Assembly (NCBI RefSeq): GCF_001456025.1
Contig: NZ_LMTZ01000008.1
Location: 1-40,001 of the forward strand
Length of the DNA: 40,001 nucleotides
Direction of reading: 5' to 3'
Origin: Mastigocoleus testarum BC008
GTDB taxonomy: Bacteria; Cyanobacteriota; Cyanobacteriia; Cyanobacteriales; Nostocaceae
Shown: in pieces, positions 34,121 through 40,001 of the stretch
Position numbering within the stretch: the stretch's first letter is position 1
Layout of the letters: each line of letters starts with the position of its first letter
Program-made: the position numbers and the translations under genes
Notes under the pieces: generated by a model
What the model was told of the DNA's origin: nothing
The model's input: only the letters and a program-made list of their open reading frames with translations
The model's database searches: none

Positions 34121-34434
34121 AAATCAGGACTTACGCCAAGCAAATTTATGATTGCGGCGGCGGTCACTACATGTAGGGTTAGCGGATTGATCGCGACCTT
34201 AAAGATTCTGGAGTTAGCAGATCGTAGCATGTCCGCAAGACATGTGCTATTTCCTTGCACGAACGTGATGCATATAGCTGCGCGGTACGCTGCTACACTA
34301 GGCGCTAACGCTATCGCTTTTCCTAACAAAAACCCTATATCCACTAACGCGATGACGTAACTAAGTAGGTTAGTAAGAAAAATCATAACTTGTTTGTAAT
34401 AGCGCTTTAGCGCTAAAGCGCTACTACGAGCCAA
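34121..34434. repeat. GC-rich repeat block with hairpins
   Basis: Starts near AAATCAGGACTTACGC (34125-34140). It contains a hairpin AGCATGTC/GACATGTGCT (34226-34248, one bulge), GCTGCGCGGTACGCTGC near 34277-34293, and ends at the 24-bp palindrome. No transposase and no matching terminal inverted repeat were found, so it is either a decayed element or a cluster of palindromic repeats. Confidence 0.5.
34400..34423. repeat. 24-bp perfect palindrome
   Basis: TAGCGCTTTAGCGCTAAAGCGCTA is its own reverse complement, built from three AGCGCT cores. Such AGCGCTTTAGCGCT palindromes are a dispersed repeat type in filamentous cyanobacteria. Confidence 0.85.
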
Positions 34435-34661
34435 ATACGAGTATTTTATATTTCTTTACATAGTTTACTTTTTTCTTGCCTACTTACTTACATAATCCGA
34501 ACCCATATGCTTACTGCGATATTATGTAAAGTATATTTATAAAATAAGCTTATTTATTTAAGACAAGGATCTGCCTACCTACAATCTATGTAGCAGTTAT
34601 TTCTTAAGAACTAAATTAGATAAGGTAAAAAATTCGTAGTTCTCAGGAAACTGGTCAAAAT

Positions 34662-35699
34662 CTAAGTTTTAGATTTCATCTCATCAATGTCAAACAATGT
34701 AACCAGGATTCCTGCAATTGGTATAGAAATAAAAATTCCCAGCAACCCTGCAACTCTTGCCCCTACTAATAAAGCAATAAATATCACAATGGGGTTAAGA
34801 TTGAGTGCATCTTGCATAACTCGTGGTGCAATCAAATTATCTTGTAGCTGTTGCAAAATTACACAAACTACTAAAACCTTGAATGCCAACCAAACTCCTT
34901 GAGAAAGCACAATAGAAGTAATTACACTAATACCCAGTGTTGCTCCGATACCAGGTATAGTATCGAGTAAGCCTACAATAAATGATAATACTAGAGGGAA
35001 GGGTACTTGTAGTAGAAAAAAAACTATAAAAGTAGAAATAGTTAAAAAGCCCGTTAGTATCAACTGCCCTCGAAAAAAGCCCAAGAAATTGCGTTTGACT
35101 ATAATTGTAAATTTTCTACGCCGTCTCCGAGGAACGATTTTAAGAATTAATTTCCAAAGCTTTCTTCCTTCTATTAACATAAAAAAAGTAATGACTGCAA
35201 TTAATACAAAAGTTGCAAAATTAGTTATGAAGGCTTGAAATATTGCTAAAATATTTGTCAATCTGAATATGGCTTGCTCCCGTAGTATTTGTTCGAGAGC
35301 GCTTAAATCTATTTGTAAGTTTCTTTCCTGTAATGTTTTCTCTAAATTATCTACAAGAGGTATTAATGAATTTAAGAAATTTGCAACGCTATCTATTAAA
35401 TCTTGTCCCTGAGATATAAGCGCCAGACCAATAGTAATTGCTAGGCTGCCAATAATAACAATACCTACTAAGAAAACTATAACTACTGCAAGATTACGGG
35501 GTAAAAATTTCCTGAGAAATTCTACTGGATAATTGAGAAGGAAAGCTAAAATTCCCGAAAATGTAAAAATAACAATAACTGCTTCAAAATAAATTAAAAG
35601 TTTTACTATTATCCATCCACAAGCAACTAAAAGTAAAAAGCGCACTAGTGCTGAGTTATTAAGATAAGATAAAAAATTATTACCTTTTGAACTGTTCAT
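34662..35699 (-). CDS. AI-2E family transporter (345 aa)
   Basis: Second AI-2E/PerM-type permease, distantly related to that at 11523. There are N-terminal helix pairs (about 17-60), a helix at about 70-98, a polar central region (about 100-150), and then helices from about 155. The signature lies at about 238-262: PFPLVLSFIVGLLDTIPGIG, then ATLGISVITSIV. QQLQDNLIAPRVMQDALNLN (about 287-306) corresponds to the QQIES.VI.P.VM of the other copy, and GARVAGLLGIFISIPIAGIL closes the protein. The substrate is unknown. A motif/-10-like site (35825-35865) lies 125-165 bp upstream in the same orientation. Confidence 0.88.
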   Translation of the reverse strand: MNSSKGNNFLSYLNNSALVRFLLLVACGWIIVKLLIYFEAVIVIFTFSGILAFLLNYPVEFLRKFLPRNLAVVIVFLVGIVIIGSLAITIGLALISQGQDLIDSVANFLNSLIPLVDNLEKTLQERNLQIDLSALEQILREQAIFRLTNILAIFQAFITNFATFVLIAVITFFMLIEGRKLWKLILKIVPRRRRRKFTIIVKRNFLGFFRGQLILTGFLTISTFIVFFLLQVPFPLVLSFIVGLLDTIPGIGATLGISVITSIVLSQGVWLAFKVLVVCVILQQLQDNLIAPRVMQDALNLNPIVIFIALLVGARVAGLLGIFISIPIAGILVTLFDIDEMKSKT

Positions 35700-35824
35700 A
35701 TCGTTTCTAGGAAACAGAGGAATTTTATACGAGTAATTTTAAATTTACTTACTAAAAATATAAGTCCTAAAAATACAAGTACTATAAACAGAAACTTCAA
35801 CTACTGCATATATATCTTCACACT

Positions 35825-35865
35825 ATCGTAGTTAAACTTTTTACTTTTAACTACTCTGTCTAAAG
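35825..35865 (-). promoter_or_regulatory. Motif plus -10-like box upstream of AI-2E gene
   Basis: On the - strand CTTTAGACAGAG (35865 to 35854), then TACGAT (35830 to 35825) 24 nt after the AGACAGA end. The AI-2E start is at 35699. One base differs from the CTCTAGACAGAG copy at 36087. Confidence 0.4.
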
Positions 35866-36082
35866 TCAGAAATTAAAATATCACTTAAGTCTTAAATTAC
35901 ACAACTTAAGCTACCATTAGTACCTCCCTGAAGAATATTTCCTGGCTGACTCAATTCATCTTTCGGAAGAATTTAATCAATTTGTCTCCTCAGAGCAATT
36001 TTATATTTGAGAGTTCCCGATTGCGCTCGACCGCACTACACAGTCATTGAAAACATCTCAGTCTTTTGGTTAATAGATTGAT

Positions 36083-36128
36083 TAATCTCTAGACAGAGGG
36101 ATCGTTCTAAAAAGATTGGGATTATAAA
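36083..36128 (+). promoter_or_regulatory. Motif plus -10-like box upstream of second DUF421 gene
   Basis: TAATCTCTAGACAGA (36083-36097), then TATAAA (36123-36128) 25 nt later (or ATTATA at 36121, 23 nt). The gene starts 230 nt further on, at 36359. Confidence 0.4.
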
Positions 36129-36358
36129 GAAATAGTAAAAAGAAAGTTACAGCACCTTGCAAGTTAGTTGAGGTACATTATGCATTCTTGTCTTGTAGAC
36201 ACGACAGGGAAATCCCTCTTTCTGACGTTACCCTGACGCGATGAGCGAGGAAAGGAGGAAGGGTTTTGACTTTTGCGATTTCATAAACCTGCAATATACA
36301 GCGTATTACAGGTCTGTTGGTATCGATTAACTAGCTAAAATTTGACAGGAGAAAAACC

Positions 36359-36874
36359 TTGTTTAATAGCCCTGATTATTTAATTCATACTTTTACCGTC
36401 GGTACACTTGCTTACATCGCTATTATTTTTTTACTTCGCGTTTCTGGTAAGCGAACGTTATCAAAGTGGAATTCTTTCGATTTTATTGTCACTATTGCTT
36501 TTGGTTCAATTTTGGCAAGTCTACTCTTATCTACCAATACTTCACTTGCACAAGGAATTCTAGGATTTGGTTTATTAATACTTCTTCAGTATATTATTAC
36601 TTGGCTTTCTGTACGTTCAAATATTATACAAAAATTGGTTAAGGCAAAACCCTCACTACTTCTATATCAGGGTAAAATACTTCATCATATTCTCAAGCAA
36701 GAAAGAGTTGCAGAAGGGGAAGTTCTCGCTGCGTTGCGTAGTAATGGAATTACCGCTATAGAAGATGCTCAAGCTGTAATCCTAGAAACAGACGGTAGCT
36801 TCAGTGTTATCCAACAGCTAGGAAATGGTTACGCCTCAGCTCTGAAAGATGTAAAAGGATATCCTAAAAATTAA
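36359..36874 (+). CDS. DUF421 membrane protein (171 aa)
   Basis: TTG start with AGGAG 7 nt upstream (36347-36351). There are three N-terminal helices (about 10-27, 43-60, 65-85), the family motif FLLRVSGKRTLSKWNSFDFI (about 24-43) with VSGKR and FDF, then the DUF421 cytoplasmic domain: LLLYQGKILHHILKQERVAE, then EVLAALRSNGITAIEDAQAV, then ILETDGSFSVI. Compared with the paralogue at 13524, only the motif framework is kept. Function is unknown. The DUF1206 gene follows after 86 bp on the same strand and may be co-transcribed. Confidence 0.88.
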   Translation: MFNSPDYLIHTFTVGTLAYIAIIFLLRVSGKRTLSKWNSFDFIVTIAFGSILASLLLSTNTSLAQGILGFGLLILLQYIITWLSVRSNIIQKLVKAKPSLLLYQGKILHHILKQERVAEGEVLAALRSNGITAIEDAQAVILETDGSFSVIQQLGNGYASALKDVKGYPKN

Positions 36875-36960
36875 GTATTTCCTTGTCTTAGCAACTTAAA
36901 AATACAAATATTAAATAAAAAAATAGTAAAATAATATTAATTTTAAATAAAAAATAGAAT

Positions 36961-37779
36961 ATGAAGCGGTGGCTTGAGAAAATAATCGCCAACCATTGGT
37001 TAAGAAAATTTATTTTAGTAGGTTATGCTGCCAAAGGGGTCATATATTTACTAATTGGTTTACAAGCTACTCAAGCAGCATTGTTTGCAAAGGAAAAACC
37101 ATTAGGAACTTATCTTATACTTAGCAGTTTTTTGCGTCAGCCCTTAGGAGGGTTTTTTCTGTGTTTGTTAGCATTTGGCTTAATGGGATATGTATTGCGA
37201 CGTTTCCTTCAAGTAATACGCGAACCGAGAAAATCTAACTCTTTGAAGATTATAGGAATTGTGCATCGCCTTGGCTATATAATTAGTGGTCTAAGTTATG
37301 CAGGTATTGCCTATTCTGCTCTTAATATCACCCTAGAGCTAGGAGAATACGACGATACAATCCAAGACTTGGTAAGCGAACTTTTCGAGCAACCCCCCTT
37401 GGGAAAATGGTTGATATTCTTCGGTGGAATTACTGTGGTTAGCATCGGTATTTCTTATATTTATGGTGCTTGTACGGGTTCCTATATCAGTGAATTCAGG
37501 TCTTCTGAAATAGATGACCGAGTAGAATGGTGGGCAAAATTAGTAGGAAAATTAGGTTTAAGCGCCAGAGGTGTTGCTTTTATTTTAATTGGTATATTTT
37601 TGATTCAGGCTGCGCTCTATGCTAATCCTGAAGCAGCGGGAGGATTACAAAATGCGTTTCGTACCCTGGCTCAACAACCCCTAGGTTGGTTATGGGTCTT
37701 GCTAGTAGGAACAGGTTTCATCGCTTACGGGTTGTATATGTTTTTTACAGCAAGATATCTACGTTTTCCTATTAGATGA
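36961..37779 (+). CDS. DUF1206 membrane protein (272 aa)
   Basis: Six hydrophobic helices arranged as three repeats of a helix pair. Each repeat has a G-Y/R-x-A-K-G-like start: VGYAAKGVIYLLIGLQATQA (about 20-39), then HRLGYIISGLSYAGIAYSAL (about 101-120), then GLSARGVAFILIGIFLIQAA (about 199-218). Each is followed by a PLG-containing segment (RQPLGGFFLCLLA, QPPLGKWLIFFGG, QQPLGWLWVLLVG). This threefold layout is the DUF1206 hallmark. Molecular function is unknown. No SD is seen. It is convergent with the YihY gene; an inverted repeat lies between them. Confidence 0.92.
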   Translation: MKRWLEKIIANHWLRKFILVGYAAKGVIYLLIGLQATQAALFAKEKPLGTYLILSSFLRQPLGGFFLCLLAFGLMGYVLRRFLQVIREPRKSNSLKIIGIVHRLGYIISGLSYAGIAYSALNITLELGEYDDTIQDLVSELFEQPPLGKWLIFFGGITVVSIGISYIYGACTGSYISEFRSSEIDDRVEWWAKLVGKLGLSARGVAFILIGIFLIQAALYANPEAAGGLQNAFRTLAQQPLGWLWVLLVGTGFIAYGLYMFFTARYLRFPIR

Positions 37780-37810
37780 AAAAGTTCCCCAAGCCCAAAC
37801 CTAGCGATCT

Positions 37811-37868
37811 ATTCTATCCACTAATTTCTGAGGAGTAAGAGTGAGCAGACAAAATAAAGGGATAGAAT
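37811..37868. terminator. Inverted repeat between convergent DUF1206 and yihY genes
   Basis: ATTCTATCC (37811-37819) and GGATAGAAT (37860-37868) are perfect 9-bp arms with a 40-nt loop. It may end both transcripts, but no T-run follows. Confidence 0.35.
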
Positions 37869-37910
37869 AACAAGTAACTAACTCCATTCTATATCCTACG
37901 TTGCACTAAA

Positions 37911-38792
37911 TTAAAGCCTTTTGAGGGTACCCCGTTTTCTTCTTGAAACTATTTGGGAGCCATATCTGTTAGCATAAACCTGAGTAAATTCTGCTCCGAA
38001 TAATAAAATCTGTGCGGAGTAGTAAATCCACATTAATATCACTACAAACGAACCAGCCGCACCATAAGTAGAACCAACACCAGCATTGCCTAAATATATC
38101 CCGATCGCAGATTTACCTATAGCGAACAATAGTGATGTAATAGCTGCGCCAACCCAAACGTCACTCCACGCAATTTTAGCATCTGGCAAGATCTTATAAA
38201 TCATTGCGAATAGCAGCGTGATAACAGCAAAGGAGATGGAAAAATTTAAGAGTTGCCACAAAAATATGAAGTCTTGGATCAAATAGTCAAAAATATTACC
38301 AATAGCTGTGAGTGCGGTACTAGCTACCAATGAAAGCAATAATAAAAAACCAGTTCCCATCACCATGATTAAGGAGAGGAAGCGATCTTTGATCATTGCC
38401 ATTAAACCTCCTTTTGACTTGGGTTCAACTCCCCAAATTGTATTTAATGCCTCTTGAAGTTGATTAAATAAGCCAGACGCACCAAATAGGAGTAAAAGTA
38501 AGCTAGTAATTGTTGCTACCGTACCCGAATCAGAATTTTGGGTATTTTGAATCATTGTCTGAATAACAGACGCAGCATCTTTCCCGACTACTCCTTGAAA
38601 TTGTTCAATAATCTGTCCTTGTGCAGCTTGTTGTCCAAAAACTAAACCAACAATACCTATCACAATTACTAAGACTGGAGCAAGGGAAAAGGTAGTATAA
38701 AATGCTAGTGCTGCTGCTAGACGCGATGCATTGTCTTCTTTCCAGTGATTAAACGTTGTTTTAATCAGATTAAAAACAGTCCTAATTCTCAT
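37911..38792 (-). CDS. YihY/virulence factor BrkB family membrane protein
   Basis: A 293-residue protein with six hydrophobic helices. The N-terminal family pattern is visible: NHWKEDNASRLAAALAFYTT (about 16-35), then FSLAPVLVIVIGIVGLVFG. The middle (FGASGLFNQLQEALNTIWGV, about 104-123) and the end (GSFVVILMWIYYSAQILLFG, then AEFTQVYANRYG) match the family. Members were once called ribonuclease BN, wrongly; their function is uncertain, with an envelope or transport role proposed. The ATG overlaps the stop of the upstream response regulator in ATGA (38789-38792), so the two are translationally coupled. Confidence 0.93.
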   Translation of the reverse strand: MRIRTVFNLIKTTFNHWKEDNASRLAAALAFYTTFSLAPVLVIVIGIVGLVFGQQAAQGQIIEQFQGVVGKDAASVIQTMIQNTQNSDSGTVATITSLLLLLFGASGLFNQLQEALNTIWGVEPKSKGGLMAMIKDRFLSLIMVMGTGFLLLLSLVASTALTAIGNIFDYLIQDFIFLWQLLNFSISFAVITLLFAMIYKILPDAKIAWSDVWVGAAITSLLFAIGKSAIGIYLGNAGVGSTYGAAGSFVVILMWIYYSAQILLFGAEFTQVYANRYGSQIVSRRKRGTLKRL

Positions 38793-39508
38793 GAGACTAT
38801 TCCTGAACGTAATGCACGCACTGCGGCTTGAGTGCGGTCATCAACACATAGTTTGCTCAAAATACCGCGAACGTGGGTTTTTACGGTTCCTACTGTCAGA
38901 AATAGCCGCTTGGCGATCGTTGCGTTATCACAACCTTCCACAATTAACTCCAATACTTCTAATTCTCGTGCTGTAAGAGGACAGCTTTCAATTACCTTTT
39001 CAATATCAGAATCAATCGCACGAATAGAGATATTTTTTGCGTTACCTTCACCATTTTGAGCTTCTGCTTCTGCACGTATTTTTCGCAAAACTACATCAGC
39101 AATATTCGGATCAATCCAGGAGTTTCCTTCGTAGGTTTCTACTAATGCATCAATTAATTTTTCACTTTCAATGTCTTTCATGCAGTATGAATCAGCACCA
39201 GCACCTAAAGCTGCTAATACAGAATCTTCACTACTTTGCATGGTTAATACTAATAACTTAGTGTTATATTCTTCATTTTCTGCCTGTAGGTCTCGGTATT
39301 TGCGAGTTAACTCTATACCGTCAAAATCTGGTAAGCCAATATCAACAGTAGCCACATCCGGTCTAAAAATCTGCAATAACTTCAACCCTTCTGTTGCATT
39401 GGGTGCTTCTCCAACAATTTTAATATCCTCTCTTGATTGCAGTGCTGCTTTTAAGCCAATTCGAGTTAAATTGTGGTCTTCAATTATTAAAACTTTTATT
39501 TCTTTCAT
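38789..39508 (-). CDS. NarL/FixJ-type response regulator
   Basis: A 239-residue regulator. The receiver domain (1-125) has acidic residues in IIEDHN, phosphoacceptor Asp56 in VATVDIGLPDFDG, a Thr in LLVLTMQSS and Lys in YCMKDIESEK. The C-terminal LuxR-type helix-turn-helix (about 175-235) carries CPLTARELEVLELIVEGCDN, then TIAKRLFLTVGTVKTHVRGI and LSKLCVDDRTQAAVRALRSG. The linker (about 140-170) is variable. The first gene of a two-gene unit with yihY, overlapping by 4 nt. No partner kinase is adjacent within the window; one could lie beyond the right edge. A regulator of this type could control the surrounding stress genes, which is inference. Confidence 0.95.
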   Translation of the reverse strand: MKEIKVLIIEDHNLTRIGLKAALQSREDIKIVGEAPNATEGLKLLQIFRPDVATVDIGLPDFDGIELTRKYRDLQAENEEYNTKLLVLTMQSSEDSVLAALGAGADSYCMKDIESEKLIDALVETYEGNSWIDPNIADVVLRKIRAEAEAQNGEGNAKNISIRAIDSDIEKVIESCPLTARELEVLELIVEGCDNATIAKRLFLTVGTVKTHVRGILSKLCVDDRTQAAVRALRSGIVS

Positions 39509-39814
39509 ATAGAACCTTTTTTATTCTGCTTCGCTTGCTTTCTCTATTGTGAGCAATTGGTGACGCATATTCAACACTATATTATTAAATATGGGATTTT
39601 CTCTTACTAACACATCCATCGCCAGCAACAAGGAGTCGGATGTTAACTCTATCACTGGATGCAAGAACATCCATCTACTGAGAGAGTTAAAAGTTTAAAA
39701 GTATTAACCTTTAGATAGATTTATTAAATAAATTTTATTCTTCTATAGAACATTGGTTTCAAAAGAAAAGATAGCTAATCTAGGGAATGGATAACTATAG
39801 TTTCGGATAGATAC

Positions 39815-39848
39815 TTTTTTCACAATACTAATTTTTTCACAATACTAA
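39815..39848. repeat. 17-bp exact tandem duplication
   Basis: TTTTTTCACAATACTAA repeated head to tail (39815-39831, 39832-39848). Confidence 0.9.
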
Positions 39849-39931
39849 GATTTATGAATATTCTCCGAGTGTAGTTATTGGTTTCTATATTTACTTATAT
39901 CAGGGCTATGAATCAATAGACCCGTCCTAAA

Positions 39932-39959
39932 ATTTACAAGGCAGTATTTACAAGGCTTT
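39932..39959. repeat. 14-bp tandem duplication
   Basis: ATTTACAAGGCAGT followed by ATTTACAAGGCTTT, two mismatches. Confidence 0.75.
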
Positions 39960-40001
39960 GAGACCAATCCTTGCAGATTCTCTTTCAACGTAAAAATTAA
40001 G

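Larger units (their letters stand above)
33959..34661. other. Repeat-rich spacer between GlsB and AI-2E genes
   Basis: No true gene is seen in 703 bp. The block 34121-34434 is GC-richer than its flanks, begins with a CAGGACTTACGC word and ends near a 24-bp palindrome. It carries hairpins typical of dispersed repeats. Frames predicted across it on both strands (34051-34434) have no family signature and are repeat-derived. Confidence 0.6.
35700..36358. other. Divergent spacer, AI-2E and DUF421 genes
   Basis: No gene is seen in 659 bp. Two copies of the shared motif face outwards, one for each flanking gene (35854-35865 on -, 36083-36097 on +). The + strand copy is about 260 bp from its gene, so a long leader is implied if it marks the promoter. 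A small hairpin, TGTCTTGTAGACA, lies near 36190-36202. Confidence 0.6.
39509..40001. other. Right-edge spacer with short tandem duplications
   Basis: No gene is seen in 493 bp. It contains the 17-bp (39815-39848) and 14-bp (39932-39959) duplications and, at 39709-39719, CTTTAGATAGA on the + strand, a copy of the shared motif facing right, away from the response regulator. Confidence 0.6.

Noticed and set aside
34051..34434. Overlapping frames on both strands (34051-34434 -, 34079-34360 +)
   Set aside because: Both lie in the GC-rich repeat block, show no family signature, have no SD and overlap each other, so they are repeat-derived.
38791..39512. Several + strand frames opposite the NarL-type regulator
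   Set aside because: Antisense shadows of a gene with intact catalytic and DNA-binding motifs.

Overview
The window looks like chromosomal DNA of a filamentous (Nostocales-type) cyanobacterium. Coding density is moderate and the spacers are long and AT-rich. I see six copies of the cyanobacterial HIP1 octamer GCGATCGC (1691, 3074, 6840, 13313, 17902, 24178), an AvaK/YsnF-domain protein, a group-2 sigma factor, a CHASE3/PAS histidine kinase and a low-temperature-induced (Lti-type) protein. Genus cannot be fixed from the sequence alone. There are no rRNA or tRNA genes, no CRISPR arrays, no transposase genes and no phage genes.

Almost every gene belongs to a family linked to envelope, osmotic, desiccation, cold or oxidative stress, so the window reads as a general-stress island built from many short transcription units. 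Region 1 (1-7.5 kb): a small GSP17M-like protein with a non-standard start, a DUF389 membrane protein with a periplasmic OmpA-like tail, a CHASE3-PAS histidine kinase, and a tandem pair of MscS-type channels. Region 2 (8-17.2 kb): an AvaK-like glycine-zipper protein, a lipoprotein of unknown function, a membrane-targeted CsbD-like protein, an AI-2E family permease, a ZIP-like membrane protein, a DUF421 protein, a small coiled-coil protein, an Lti-type secreted protein, Dps, and a glycine-zipper/ChaB fusion. Region 3 (17.7-23.3 kb): a short-chain dehydrogenase preceded by a 15-bp minisatellite, a GMC oxidoreductase, a group-2 sigma factor, TspO and a third MscS. Region 4 (23.9-30.8 kb): a lipid kinase, CsbD, a fourth MscS with a periplasmic domain, a single-domain response regulator, two DUF2294/MpsC-like paralogues, a small holin-like membrane protein and a Pmp3 peptide. 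Region 5 (31-39.5 kb): a cardiolipin-synthase-like enzyme, a duplicated GSP17M-like protein, a GlsB-type protein, a second AI-2E permease, a second DUF421 protein, a DUF1206 protein, and a YihY protein translationally coupled to a NarL-type response regulator.

The gene set suggests joint handling of turgor and membrane integrity (four MscS, Pmp3, AI-2E, DUF421, GlsB, YihY, lipid kinase, PLD-type synthase), macromolecule protection (Dps, CsbD, AvaK and ChaB-type proteins) and redox metabolism (SDR, GMC), with local regulators (kinase, two response regulators, sigma factor). The strongest new signal I found is a near-identical 11-bp motif, CTYTAGAYAGA. It recurs in spacers and, upstream of several of these genes, lies 22-25 nt before a -10-like hexamer in the gene's own orientation. 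Other points are a modular GSP17M-like family with different partner domains, many two-copy tandem duplications (often exactly 14 bp) in spacers, and two repeat-rich, GC-richer patches (about 23.4-23.7 and 34.1-34.4 kb). Product names are family-level readings of the protein sequences; no database search was run.
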